This document shows positions 25,658 to 35,323 of a stretch of 64,000 nt of DNA, one piece after another. The notes beneath the pieces were generated by a model. It worked only from the letters and a program-made list of their open reading frames with translations, had not been told where the DNA came from and ran no database searches. The position numbers were made by a program, and so were the translations under genes. Each line of letters opens with the position of its first letter. The first letter of the stretch is position 1. The stretch lies in NCBI RefSeq assembly GCF_016429155.1, contig NZ_JAELUC010000009.1, positions 1-64,000 on the forward strand, in the 5' to 3' direction. The stretch is from Pedobacter sp. ASV12 (GTDB lineage Bacteria > Bacteroidota > Bacteroidia > Sphingobacteriales > Sphingobacteriaceae).

Positions 25658-27064
25658 CTAAATATGGATCGCTCTGTTAGCAGTTGCGGCCAAAGCGGCT
25701 TCTTTTAAGGCTTCGGTATAGGTTGGGTGTGCATGGCAGATCCTGGCAATATCTTCGGCCGAGGCACGGAACTCCATCGCTACTACGGCTTCGGCAATCA
25801 TGTCGGCCGCACGCGGACCAATCATGTGTACGCCCAAAACTTCATCGGTTGCCTCATCGGCCAATACTTTGATAAAGCCATCGGTATCCATGCTGGCCTT
25901 GGCCCTGCCACTTGCTTTGAAAGGGAAGGAACCGGTTTTGTATTTTACGCCCTGCTCTTTCAACTGCTCTTCGGTATAACCTACAGAAGCCACTTCTGGC
26001 CAGGTATAAACCACACCCGGAATTAAGTTATAGTTGATGTGCGGTTTTTGTCCGGCAATGGTTTCGGCTACGTAAATGCCTTCGTCTTCGGCTTTGTGGG
26101 CCAACATGGCACCTTTAATCACGTCGCCAATGGCATAAACCCCCGGCACCGAAGTCTCCAAATGCTCATTTACTGGAATTTTTTTGCCTCTTTCTTCAAC
26201 AGTAATACCGATCTTATCCAAGCCTAAACCTTCGCTATAAGCCGTACGGCCAACGGCAACGATACAATAGTCGGCTTCCAGTTTAATGGCTTCGCCTTTC
26301 GGGTTATCGGCAGTTACGGTAACAGTTTTGCCTTTGGTAGTGGCACCGGTTACTTTGTGGCCCATGTAAAACTCCATGCCCAGGGTTTTCTTCAGTACAC
26401 GTTGCAATTCTTTGCCTAAACCAGCGTCCATGGTGCTGATGATAGATGGCATAAACTCAACCACAGAAACTTTTGTTCCCAGGCGCGCATACACCGAACC
26501 CAATTCCAAACCAATTACGCCGCCGCCAATAACCACCATGCTTTTGGGCACTTCTTTAATGTTCAAGGCTTCGGTTGAAGTAATGATGCGTTTTTTGTCG
26601 ATAGGCAAAAACGGCAAGGCTGTTGGCTTAGAGCCAGTAGCAATAATTACATTTTTGGCGTTCAGGGTTTCGGTAGTACCATCAGCTTTGGTTACCAAAA
26701 TGGTGTTTTTATCTACAAAAGAACCTACGCCTTCAAAGGCATCGATTTTGTTCTTTTTGAAAAGGTAGGTAATACCCGCAGTGTTCTGCAAAACCACATC
26801 GTCTTTGCGGGCAATCATCTGCTTCATGTCTACCTTTAAATCTTTAAGGTTGATGCCATGCGTAGTGAACGTATGTGCTGCATTGTGGTAATGCTCAGAA
26901 GAATCCAATAAGGCTTTTGATGGAATACAGCCCACATTGAGGCAGGTGCCGCCATAAGTTTTATATTTTTCAACTACGGCCGTTTTTAAGCCTAATTGTG
27001 CACAACGGATGGCACCTACATAACCGCCCGGTCCCGAGCCAATAACAACTACATCGTATTGCAT
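25658..27064 (-). CDS. lpdA: Dihydrolipoyl dehydrogenase (E3)
   Basis: 468 residues from MQYDVVVIGSGPGGY. It reoxidises dihydrolipoyl groups of 2-oxoacid dehydrogenase complexes with NAD+. It has the N-terminal FAD Rossmann motif (residues 7-14) and the redox disulfide C41/C46 in GGTCLNVGCIPSK. The NAD-binding GGGVIGLELG is present, as is the C-terminal H446/E451 pair in HAHPTYTEAL. The frame continues 58 codons upstream through a heptamer repeat (MDYGLWT), but a TAACTTTG promoter element lies between repeat and ATG, so the extension is unlikely to be translated. It is the probable E3 for the sucAB genes at 37-41 kb. Confidence 0.96.
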   Translation of the reverse strand: MQYDVVVIGSGPGGYVGAIRCAQLGLKTAVVEKYKTYGGTCLNVGCIPSKALLDSSEHYHNAAHTFTTHGINLKDLKVDMKQMIARKDDVVLQNTAGITYLFKKNKIDAFEGVGSFVDKNTILVTKADGTTETLNAKNVIIATGSKPTALPFLPIDKKRIITSTEALNIKEVPKSMVVIGGGVIGLELGSVYARLGTKVSVVEFMPSIISTMDAGLGKELQRVLKKTLGMEFYMGHKVTGATTKGKTVTVTADNPKGEAIKLEADYCIVAVGRTAYSEGLGLDKIGITVEERGKKIPVNEHLETSVPGVYAIGDVIKGAMLAHKAEDEGIYVAETIAGQKPHINYNLIPGVVYTWPEVASVGYTEEQLKEQGVKYKTGSFPFKASGRAKASMDTDGFIKVLADEATDEVLGVHMIGPRAADMIAEAVVAMEFRASAEDIARICHAHPTYTEALKEAALAATANRAIHI

Positions 27065-27087
27065 AGTAAAGATCTTTTTTTGTGAAA

Positions 27088-27095
27088 CAAAGTTA
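27088..27095 (-). promoter_or_regulatory. -7 element of the lpdA promoter
   Basis: TAACTTTG on the minus strand, 23 bases before the lpdA ATG, is a perfect TAnnTTTG match. No good -33 element is seen. It lies 58 bases downstream of the heptamer array. Confidence 0.5.
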
Positions 27096-27152
27096 AGGAA
27101 TAGGTTTGAATGTTTGGGGCTTGATTTTTCGAATGTTACACTATTCTGGTTG

Positions 27153-27255
<103 letters not shown>

Positions 27256-27421
27256 GGGATTGTTCGATTGCTACATGGTTTAATTGCTGGGATTGTTAAC
27301 TGTAAACTTGAAACTGAAAACTGGTAACTACAAACCGGCAATCACACCCCAGTTTTGTCATTTCTCCCCCACATCAAACCCAACAATTCTGTTCAACTTT
27401 GTTTAACCAAAAACCAGCATT

Positions 27422-27646
27422 ATGTCATTTCAAGCTTATTTAAACACCATTAAGGTACAAACGGGCAAAACCCCTGCCGATTTCAGGCAAATGGCCGAAA
27501 CCAAAGGCTTTACTGTTAAAGGCGAACTCCAGGTCAAAGCAACCGAAATTACCAATTGGCTCAAGGCTGATTTCGGTCTGGGACACGGCCACGCCATGGC
27601 CATCTATGCCCTGCTCAAGGGAATCAAAGACGAGAACAGCCAATAG
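27422..27646 (+). CDS. DUF4287 domain protein
   Basis: A 74-residue soluble protein matching DUF4287: FQAYLNTIKVQTGKTPADF, then WLKADFGLGHGHAMAIYALL. These small helical proteins are widespread and often stand alone or next to DUF5655 proteins. No activity is established. There is no signal peptide. It is a single-gene unit divergent from lpdA. Confidence 0.85.
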   Translation: MSFQAYLNTIKVQTGKTPADFRQMAETKGFTVKGELQVKATEITNWLKADFGLGHGHAMAIYALLKGIKDENSQ

Positions 27647-27765
27647 GTACATTTGCACCTATCCATGAGCGATCAATCATAGCTTAAAAGTGTAACTTCT
27701 TTAAATACTTAGGTTTTTGAAACCGGCTTTTTTTATATTTATGGTTCATAACTAATTTCTTCATC

Positions 27766-29640
27766 ATGAACCGCCTAAAACTGATTGTAGCCCTACTGAG
27801 TTTTGCCCTGGCATCTGCTCAAGTCGCAGCCCAAAACACCTACGTTAAAGACAATTATACCAAAACCGACACTTACATTACCATGCGCGATGGGGTCAAG
27901 CTTTTTACATCTATTTATGTCCCTAAAAATGCCTCGGCGCAGCAAAAATACCCCATCATGATGCAACGCACCTGCTATAGCGTTGCGCCTTATGGTGCCG
28001 ACAAATATCCCAACCGTTTGGGTCCTTCGACTACCATGATGAAAGAAGGCTACATTTTCGTATACCAAGACGTGCGTGGCCGCTACAAAAGCGAAGGTAC
28101 TTTTACCAATATGACCCCGGTTATCGACAACAAAAAAGCCAAAACCGATGTTGATGAAGGCTCAGATACCTACGACACCATCGATTGGCTGATCAAAAAT
28201 GTAGCCAACAACAATGGCAACGTAGGCCAATGGGGTATTTCCTATCCTGGGTTTTATACCGCGGCCGGTATTTTGAGCAACCATCCGGCCCTTAAGGCCT
28301 CTTCGCCGCAAGCACCAATTTCCGATTTCTTTTTCGACGACTTTCACCACAACGGCGCTTTCCTGCAAAGCTATTTCTTTACCTTCCCAGTGTTTGGCGT
28401 TCAGAAAAAAGATACCACAACTACCGCTTGGTACAACAACCAAATGATCAGGACGGGTACCAGAGACGGCTACCAATTTGGCCTCGACTTGGGCCCACTA
28501 AGCAATGCCGACAAGTATTACAAAGACAATTTTTTCTGGCAAGAAACGGTTAACCACCCTAGCTACGACGAGTTCTGGCAAAAAAGAGGCTTGTTGAAAC
28601 ACTACCAGCCCAACCTTAAAACTGCAGTGATGACCGTAGGCGGCTGGTTCGACGCCGAAGATCTTTCGGGACCGTTGAACATTTACAAAACCATCGAAAA
28701 GAAAAACCCAAATGCTTACAATACCATCGTAATGGGACCATTTGGCCACGGACGCTGGTCGAGCGAAACCGGCCACACCATGCACAGCAACGTTTATTTT
28801 GGCGATAGCATTGCTACATTTTACCAAAAGGAAATCGAATCGAAATTCTTCAGCCACTTTTTGAAAGGCAATGGCGACAAAAACTCGAACCTGCCTGAAG
28901 CTTACATGTTCGATACCGGCCTCAAACAATGGAACAAATTTGATCAATGGCCAGCTGCCAAAGCCACCAAGCAAAAGCTGTTTTTGGGTGCTGATGGCAA
29001 ATTGACTTTCTCGCAGGCCAAAACTGCCGGTTCTGTTTCTTATGTGAGCGACCCCATGAAACCGGTTCCGTATACCGAAGACATAACTACCTCGACCGGC
29101 TTTACGCCACACAATTACATGAGCGAAGACCAGCGCTTTGCAGGTCGCCGTACCGATGTACTGGTTTTCCAAACCGATGTGCTGACCGAAGACATTACCT
29201 TGGGTGGCGAAATCATGTCGCACCTTAAAATTGCAACCACGGGCAGCGATGCCGATTTCTTTGTCAAACTGATCGATGTATATCCGGCTGACGAGCCCAA
29301 CAATCCTTACATGCCGAACAAGAACATCACCCTGAGCAATTATTGGCAAATGGTCCGCTCTGAAATCATGCCGGCCCGTTTCCGCAACAGTTTCGAGAAA
29401 CCAGAACCCTTGGTGTCAGGCAAAAAAACCGATGTCAATTTCCGTTTGCAAGACGTATTGCACACCTTTAAAAAAGGCCACCGCATTATGATCCAGGTAC
29501 AAAGCACAGCTTTCCCGTTGTTTGCGCGCAATCCTCAAAAATTTGTAGCCAACCCGTACAAAGCCACACAAGCCGACTACATCAAGGCTACCCAAACCGT
29601 ATTTAACGATAGTTTTATCGAAGTTGACGTGATCAAATAA
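27766..29640 (+). CDS. CocE/NonD family alpha/beta hydrolase, secreted (copy 1)
   Basis: 624 residues with a signal peptide ending in SAQVAA before QNTY. It is an X-Pro dipeptidyl-peptidase/cocaine-esterase-type hydrolase. The nucleophile is S159 in WGISYPG, with D296 (GGWFDAED) and H328 (GPFGHGRW) completing the triad. A C-terminal jelly-roll domain runs from about residue 420 (DVLVFQTDVLTEDITLGG). Likely a periplasmic acylase, peptidase or glutaryl-7-ACA-type amidase; substrate unknown. It is followed three bases later by a paralog of nearly equal length and then an M1 peptidase, pointing to peptide or amino-acid-ester scavenging. Confidence 0.93.
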   Translation: MNRLKLIVALLSFALASAQVAAQNTYVKDNYTKTDTYITMRDGVKLFTSIYVPKNASAQQKYPIMMQRTCYSVAPYGADKYPNRLGPSTTMMKEGYIFVYQDVRGRYKSEGTFTNMTPVIDNKKAKTDVDEGSDTYDTIDWLIKNVANNNGNVGQWGISYPGFYTAAGILSNHPALKASSPQAPISDFFFDDFHHNGAFLQSYFFTFPVFGVQKKDTTTTAWYNNQMIRTGTRDGYQFGLDLGPLSNADKYYKDNFFWQETVNHPSYDEFWQKRGLLKHYQPNLKTAVMTVGGWFDAEDLSGPLNIYKTIEKKNPNAYNTIVMGPFGHGRWSSETGHTMHSNVYFGDSIATFYQKEIESKFFSHFLKGNGDKNSNLPEAYMFDTGLKQWNKFDQWPAAKATKQKLFLGADGKLTFSQAKTAGSVSYVSDPMKPVPYTEDITTSTGFTPHNYMSEDQRFAGRRTDVLVFQTDVLTEDITLGGEIMSHLKIATTGSDADFFVKLIDVYPADEPNNPYMPNKNITLSNYWQMVRSEIMPARFRNSFEKPEPLVSGKKTDVNFRLQDVLHTFKKGHRIMIQVQSTAFPLFARNPQKFVANPYKATQADYIKATQTVFNDSFIEVDVIK

Positions 29641-29643
29641 ACC

Positions 29644-31515
29644 ATGAGAAACCTTAAATCACTCTTATTACTGGTCCTAACCTGTTTTACGACAACCACT
29701 TGGGCGCAAGAAAGCGATTCGGCCTACGTACGCAGCCACTATACCAAAATAGAACGCCAAATTCCGATGCGCGATGGCGTGAAACTGTTTACGGCCATCT
29801 ACATTCCGAAAGACCAAAGCCAAAAATATCCCTTTTTGCTCAACCGCACGCCCTATACCGTTGCCCCTTATGGCCAAGACAAGTACAAAACCAGCCTGGG
29901 CAATTTTCCAGGCATGATGCGCGAAGGCTTTATCTTTGTTTATCAGGATGTGCGTGGCCGTTGGATGAGCGAAGGGAATTTTGAAGACATCAGGCCACAA
30001 ACCAACAAAAAAGGCAAAAACGATATCGACGAAAGTACCGACACTTACGATACCATCGACTGGTTAGTTAAAAACATTGCCAACAACAACGGCAATGCTG
30101 GTATTTATGGCATCTCATACCCGGGCTTCTACTCTACCACCTCGTTGCCCAATGCCCATCCGGCCCTAAAGGCGGTTTCGCCACAGGCACCGGTAACCGA
30201 TTGGTTTATGGGCGACGATTTCCACCATCGTGGCGTGCTGTTTTTGATGGATGCCTTTAGCTTTATGAGCAATTTTGGCGTGCCTCGCCCGAAACCCATT
30301 ACCCCAGACAAAGGCCCTAAAGGCTTTAAATTTCCTATCCAGGATAATTACCGTTTTTACCTGGAAGCCGGAAGCGTTAAAAACCTGAAAGAAAAATACT
30401 TTGCCGACAGCATCAGATTTTGGAACAACCTGTTCAAGCACCCCAACCTTGATACCTTTTGGAAAGCAAGGTTGATTTTACCGCATTTAACCAACGTAAA
30501 ACCTGCAGTAATGGTGGTTGGTGGCTTTTTTGATGCCGAAGATGCCTATGGCACTTTTGCGACCTACAAAGCCATCGAAAAACAAAATCCGGGCGCCAAC
30601 AACATCCTGGTGGCAGGCCCATGGTTTCACGGTGGCTGGGTACGCAGCACAGGCAGCAGCTTTGGCGACATCCAGTTTGGCCAGCCCACCAGCACTTATT
30701 ATCAAGAAAACTTTGAATTGCCCTTTTTTAAATACTACCTCAAAAACGAAGGCAGCTTTAAAGCCGGTGAAGCCAATATTTTTGTAACGGGCAGCAACCA
30801 ATGGAAAAAATTCGATACCTGGCCACCAGTTGCTACCGAAAGTAAAAATTTGTACCTGCATCCCAACGGCAAATTGGCTTTCGAGAAAGTTGGCCGTACT
30901 GACAGCTGGGACGAATACGTGAGCGATCCGAACAATCCGGTGCCTTACCAAGACGGCATACAGGCCAAGCGTACCCGCGAATACATGATAGACGACCAGC
31001 GCTTTGCCGCACGCAGGCCAGACGTAAAAACCTATCAAACCGATGTTTTAACAGAAGACCTAACCGTTACAGGGCCTGTGCTGGCCAATTTGGTGGTTTC
31101 TACCACCGGAACCGATGCCGATTATGTAGTTAAATTGATTGACGTTTACCCGGAAGATGCGCCTAATCCAAGTCCAAATCCCCAAAACATCATCATGGGT
31201 GGCTACGAAATGCTGGTTAGGGGCGAAATTATGCGTGGCAAATACCGCAACAGCTTCGAAAAGCCCGAACCTTTTGTACCCGGAGCCATTACCAAGGTTA
31301 ACTATCCCTTGCCCGATGTAGCCCATACCTTTAAAAAAGGCCATCGCATCATGATCCAGATCCAAAACTCCTGGTTCCCATTGGCCGATAGAAATCCACA
31401 GCGATTTATGGATATCTATCAGGCAGAACCGAAGGATTTCCAAAAAGCAACACACAAAATTTACCACGATACTTTTAACAGTTCTTTTATTACCCTAAAT
31501 GTTTTAAAACCATAA
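29644..31515 (+). CDS. CocE/NonD family alpha/beta hydrolase, secreted (copy 2)
   Basis: 623 residues with a signal peptide ending TTTWA before QESDS. It has the same architecture as the preceding gene, with triad S158 (YGISYPG), D297 (GGFFDAED) and H329 (GPWFHGGW), and the C-terminal jelly-roll. Sequence conservation with copy 1 is strong around the active site and at PYGxDKY, but the lid segment (about residues 205-265) differs, suggesting a duplicated gene with shifted specificity. The start is three bases after the copy 1 stop. Probably co-transcribed with the M1 peptidase ten bases downstream. Confidence 0.93.
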   Translation: MRNLKSLLLLVLTCFTTTTWAQESDSAYVRSHYTKIERQIPMRDGVKLFTAIYIPKDQSQKYPFLLNRTPYTVAPYGQDKYKTSLGNFPGMMREGFIFVYQDVRGRWMSEGNFEDIRPQTNKKGKNDIDESTDTYDTIDWLVKNIANNNGNAGIYGISYPGFYSTTSLPNAHPALKAVSPQAPVTDWFMGDDFHHRGVLFLMDAFSFMSNFGVPRPKPITPDKGPKGFKFPIQDNYRFYLEAGSVKNLKEKYFADSIRFWNNLFKHPNLDTFWKARLILPHLTNVKPAVMVVGGFFDAEDAYGTFATYKAIEKQNPGANNILVAGPWFHGGWVRSTGSSFGDIQFGQPTSTYYQENFELPFFKYYLKNEGSFKAGEANIFVTGSNQWKKFDTWPPVATESKNLYLHPNGKLAFEKVGRTDSWDEYVSDPNNPVPYQDGIQAKRTREYMIDDQRFAARRPDVKTYQTDVLTEDLTVTGPVLANLVVSTTGTDADYVVKLIDVYPEDAPNPSPNPQNIIMGGYEMLVRGEIMRGKYRNSFEKPEPFVPGAITKVNYPLPDVAHTFKKGHRIMIQIQNSWFPLADRNPQRFMDIYQAEPKDFQKATHKIYHDTFNSSFITLNVLKP

Positions 31516-31525
31516 TCTCCATATA

Positions 31526-33184
31526 ATGAAACGAATACTTTTAGCGGCCCTTTCCTTGCTGCTGTTCAGCATTACAGCGAATGCCCAGTTAATGGCTAAT
31601 AAGAAAGACTATACCCGGGCCGATACGCTAAGGGGTATGCTTACACCCCTGCGTACTTGTTACGACATCAATTACTATCACCTGGATGTGAAAATCAATC
31701 TTGAGGAAAAATCGGTAAGCGGCAGCAATGAATTTGCTTTTACTGCTACGCAGGATTTTAACAAATTGCAGTTCGATCTGTTCGAAAACCTTAAAATTGA
31801 CAAAATTGTTTACAAAGGTGCCGAACTTCCCTATACCCGCGAATTTGGAGCCGTATTTGTAACTTTCCCCAAAACCATAAAAAAAGGCGCAAAAGACCGT
31901 TTCACAGTATTCTATAATGGCAATCCAAAGGTTGCGCGCAATCCGCCTTGGGATGGCGGGTTCATCTTTAAGAAAGACAAAGCCGGCAATCCTTTTGTTT
32001 CGGTAGCCTGTCAAGGTTTGGGTGCCAGCGTTTGGTGGCCTAACAAAGACCATCAAAGCGACGAGGTAGACAGCATGTTGATCAGCATTTCCGTGCCAAA
32101 GGATCTAGACGAAATTTCGAACGGCCGCTTGCGCAGCGTTGTTGATCAGCCCGATGGCTATAGGCAGCACAACTGGTTCGTGGCCAATCCCATCAACAAC
32201 TACACCGTAACTTTTTACATTGGCAAATATGCCCACTGGACAGATACCTACAATGGCGAAAAAGGCCCGTTAACCATCGATTATTGGTCGCTTAAAGAAG
32301 ACAGTGCCGTGGCGCGACCGCACTGGGATGCCGACGTAAAGCCAATGCTCGAATCGTTCGAGCACTGGTTTGGTCCTTATCCATGGTATAAAGACGGCTA
32401 CAAGCTGGTGCAGGCGCCACACCTGGGCATGGAGCACCAAAGCGCTGTGGCTTATGGCAATCAGTTTAAAAAAGGCTATTTGGGCAGGGATTTGTCAGGC
32501 ACAGGCTTAGGCTTGAAATGGGATTACATTACGGTACATGAAAGCGGCCATGAATGGTTTGCCAACAACATTACCACCAAAGATATTGCCGATATGTGGG
32601 TGCATGAGGGCTTTACCAGCTACTCGGAAGCCTTATTTACCGAATCGACCCAAGGCAAAAAAGCCGGCGACGCTTATGCCATCGGCTTGCGCAGAAGCAT
32701 TGGCAACCGTACCCCAATTATTGGGCCTTACAACGTAAACAAGGAAGGCGATGGCGACATGTATCCCAAAGGTGCCAACTTGATCCATACCATTCGCCAA
32801 TTGATCAACGACGACGAGAAATTCAGGTCGATTTTAAGAGGCTTGAACTCGACTTTTTACCACAAAACCGTAACCACGGCCGACGTAGAAAACTACATCA
32901 GCAAGCAGAGCGGCTTAAAACTGCAAAAGGTTTTTGACCAATACCTTAGGTATACCAACATTCCGGTATTGGAATACAAAATCAACAATGGCGTATTGTC
33001 TTACCGCTGGATTACCGACGTGAAAGGATTTGATATGCCGGTAAAGGTTTCGCTCAAAGCCGACGATTATACCTTTATCTACCCAACCAACGATTGGAAA
33101 ACCACCAAAATAGACAGTTCGGTAAACATGGACACCTTTAAAGCCGAGCCCAACTTTTATGTAAAAGTGAAAAAGGGCGAATAA
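31526..33184 (+). CDS. M1 family (aminopeptidase N-like) metallopeptidase, secreted
   Basis: 552 residues with a signal peptide cut near SITANA before QLMAN. The zinc site is H338-E339-S-G-H342, with third ligand E361 (WVHEGFTSYSEAL). The exopeptidase motif normally written GxMEN appears as GMEH (301-304), a variant seen in this M1 branch. It is shorter than full AMPs (about 870) and lacks the helical C-terminal domain. It likely removes N-terminal residues from peptides in the periplasm. Third gene of the CocE-CocE-M1 operon, followed by a terminator. Confidence 0.92.
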   Translation: MKRILLAALSLLLFSITANAQLMANKKDYTRADTLRGMLTPLRTCYDINYYHLDVKINLEEKSVSGSNEFAFTATQDFNKLQFDLFENLKIDKIVYKGAELPYTREFGAVFVTFPKTIKKGAKDRFTVFYNGNPKVARNPPWDGGFIFKKDKAGNPFVSVACQGLGASVWWPNKDHQSDEVDSMLISISVPKDLDEISNGRLRSVVDQPDGYRQHNWFVANPINNYTVTFYIGKYAHWTDTYNGEKGPLTIDYWSLKEDSAVARPHWDADVKPMLESFEHWFGPYPWYKDGYKLVQAPHLGMEHQSAVAYGNQFKKGYLGRDLSGTGLGLKWDYITVHESGHEWFANNITTKDIADMWVHEGFTSYSEALFTESTQGKKAGDAYAIGLRRSIGNRTPIIGPYNVNKEGDGDMYPKGANLIHTIRQLINDDEKFRSILRGLNSTFYHKTVTTADVENYISKQSGLKLQKVFDQYLRYTNIPVLEYKINNGVLSYRWITDVKGFDMPVKVSLKADDYTFIYPTNDWKTTKIDSSVNMDTFKAEPNFYVKVKKGE

Positions 33185-33202
33185 TTTAGCCTGCTAAAAT
33201 TA

Positions 33203-33237
33203 AAGAGCCAATCTGTTAATTCAGGTTGGCTTTTTTA
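33203..33237 (+). terminator. Terminator of the CocE-M1 operon
   Basis: A ten-base stem with one mismatch (33206-33215 with 33222-33231) followed by six T. Confidence 0.75.
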
Positions 33238-33375
33238 CGATTTGAGTTGTCCACATCTTCAACAGGCTAACTCTCTAATCAGCCAATCATATTATAGGTT
33301 GAGCTAATTTTTTCCTCAGGCCATGCAACTTTTCAAAAAAGTTCCACGTCTTATCATAAAACAACCTATTCACAC

Positions 33376-34110
33376 ATGAAAAAATTATTCGTTTCGTTAA
33401 GTTTCATGGCAGCTGTGGCCTGCTTGAACCTGCAGCCGGTTTTGGCGCATATTTACCCTATTGTTATTGGTTACAAAACCAAAAAACAGGAAGAAGTAAA
33501 AAACTATAATGGCGTTGCCGCCGGTGGCCCTATCGATGTGATCATCCAATTAGGCGACAGCGAAGGCATCAGATTTGAAGGCGATGCCGATGCTATTGCG
33601 TCTTTGATTGTTGAAGTTAAAAACAACGTATTAACCATCAGGCCAGAAAACAGCTGGAATAACTGGTCGCGAAAGTACGACAACAGAAAAGTAACGGCCT
33701 ACATAAAAGCCAAAAGCTTAAAAAGCTTAACCATGTCTGGTTCGGGCAAAATGAGCGTGAACGGCACCATCAAAGGCGCTTCTCTCTCGTCGGTTTTAAG
33801 CGGGTCGGGCAGCATCAGCGCCAGCGCCCAGGTCAACAAGTTCAACGGCGTAATCAGCGGTTCGGGCTCGCTCAACTTTACCGGTAGCGCCGATGATGCC
33901 AGTATCGTAGTAAGCGGTTCAGGTTCGTTCAGCAGAAAAGGCTTTTCGGTAGGCACATTGTCTACAACGGTTAGCGGATCGGGCAATGTAAACGTCAATG
34001 CCGAAAAAGAAATCAATGCCGTAATCAGCGGTTCGGGCAGTGTAAACTATTCGGGCGATCCTTCGGTACAAAAAAGAGTATCAGGCTCCGGCCGCGTAAG
34101 AAAAATATAA
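33376..34110 (+). CDS. GIN-domain (DUF2807) secreted protein
   Basis: 244 residues with a signal peptide (MKKLFVSLSFMAAVACLN, then LQPVLA). The mature chain is a right-handed beta-helix of the head-GIN type. The repeated SGSGS/SGSGN motif occurs about nine times, each rung offering a turn of small residues. These proteins are very common in Bacteroidota and lack an established activity; they are thought to be cell-envelope or adhesin-like. Single gene with its own terminator. Confidence 0.9.
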   Translation: MKKLFVSLSFMAAVACLNLQPVLAHIYPIVIGYKTKKQEEVKNYNGVAAGGPIDVIIQLGDSEGIRFEGDADAIASLIVEVKNNVLTIRPENSWNNWSRKYDNRKVTAYIKAKSLKSLTMSGSGKMSVNGTIKGASLSSVLSGSGSISASAQVNKFNGVISGSGSLNFTGSADDASIVVSGSGSFSRKGFSVGTLSTTVSGSGNVNVNAEKEINAVISGSGSVNYSGDPSVQKRVSGSGRVRKI

Positions 34111-34135
34111 GGCGCTTTTAACACACAACAAAAGC

Positions 34136-34170
34136 AAAGCTCCTTTGGAAAATACCAAAGGAGCTTTTTT
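34136..34170 (+). terminator. Terminator of the GIN-domain gene
   Basis: A perfect 11-base stem (34138-34148 with 34155-34165) followed by six T. It lies between convergent genes and may also slow the opposing transcript. Confidence 0.88.
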
Positions 34171-34205
34171 ATGACCTATCGTTAAATAGATTAAGGGGTT
34201 GTGCC

Positions 34206-35096
34206 TTAAAATTGATAGCCCAAAACCGTTAAATTCTCGGCATACCTGATGGTTTGGCTGGCTCGGTCTATATCATTCCTGCCGGTAGTGTGAATACGTG
34301 AAAGATCGGTAAAACCCACTTTGGTTGTATTTTGCACGTAAAATCCCTTGGTGATATAAAACTTGATACCCGCCTTGGCCGAAATGCCATAGCCGGCAAT
34401 GTTCCAAAAGTTGTTTTTGCCTACGCCAAATAAATGCACATCACTTCTTGGTATCATCATGCCTACGCCTAAACCGGTTTCAAAGGTCAGCGAAGTTTCT
34501 CGCGACGGCGCTACCCAAAGGTCGTCATAACGCTCAATCTCGGTACTGATATAATTAAACCCGTCGGTATGCTCAAAAGTCAGCATATTATCTTTTACCT
34601 GCAGCGGTGTGTTGTTGTAGGTACCTGCATAGGCGCCTGTAGGAATAGCCGGATTAGAAATGGTCGAATTGATATAGCCCTCAACATTTACCGTTTGCGG
34701 AATATCCATTACATATTTCATGTGATCCCAACCGATAGAAATACTGTAGTTATCCTTGATAAAATAGCCAAAACGGAAGTTGAATTGTGGCGTGGTAATC
34801 AAAGTTGGATCCAAATACTCTAGCGACAAGCGTTTGGGGCGGTCGTGCGCCTTCACGTCTTTCAGCGTAAAATCATAACCCGGGCCTTTAAAATGGATAT
34901 CGCTTTCATCATACCAGGAGAAGTTATAGCCCCAATGGAAAAACCAGTTGCCTTTGCGGGAAAAGTTTCTTTTAATTTCGTTAGCGAAAATGCTTTTGCC
35001 AATTTTGGCTACCGGAGCAGGTTGCGGCATAATCTCTTGTGCACTTATTTTTCTTCCGAAAAACAAGGTTATTAATAAAATGGGTAATCTTTTCAT
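34206..35096 (-). CDS. Putative outer-membrane beta-barrel protein
   Basis: 296 residues from MKRLPILLITLFFGRKISAQ, a standard signal peptide; an ATG 32 codons upstream adds a non-signal stretch and is rejected. The mature protein alternates polar and aromatic residues in strand-length blocks (NFRFGYFIKDNYSISIGWDH and similar) and ends in a hydrophobic terminal strand (NLTVLGYQF), as expected of an outer-membrane barrel. I do not recognise a named family. No partner genes adjoin. Confidence 0.65.
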   Translation of the reverse strand: MKRLPILLITLFFGRKISAQEIMPQPAPVAKIGKSIFANEIKRNFSRKGNWFFHWGYNFSWYDESDIHFKGPGYDFTLKDVKAHDRPKRLSLEYLDPTLITTPQFNFRFGYFIKDNYSISIGWDHMKYVMDIPQTVNVEGYINSTISNPAIPTGAYAGTYNNTPLQVKDNMLTFEHTDGFNYISTEIERYDDLWVAPSRETSLTFETGLGVGMMIPRSDVHLFGVGKNNFWNIAGYGISAKAGIKFYITKGFYVQNTTKVGFTDLSRIHTTGRNDIDRASQTIRYAENLTVLGYQF

Positions 35097-35273
35097 GGTG
35101 TGCAGTGCTATAGTAGCACTAATTTGTTTTTTAAGACGGCCAAAAATACGCAATGAAATTCTCCAAAAACCCCCATAAAATGCTAAAAACATGTTTTTAC
35201 ATTAAGATGTTAAAACAGGCCTGTTGGTGTCGAATTACCGTCATCTTTTGGGTCTTGCATTTTTTTGCGCTTT

Positions 35274-35299
35274 TAAATTTGTCTAATCCGCTAAATTTG
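35274..35299 (+). promoter_or_regulatory. Two candidate -7 elements upstream of map
   Basis: TAAATTTG occurs twice, at 35274-35281 and 35292-35299, both perfect TAnnTTTG, 43 and 25 bases before the map ATG. Only weak TTG partners lie upstream. Confidence 0.35.
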
Positions 35300-35323
35300 T
35301 ATCGCATCAAAATGTACTAAGCC

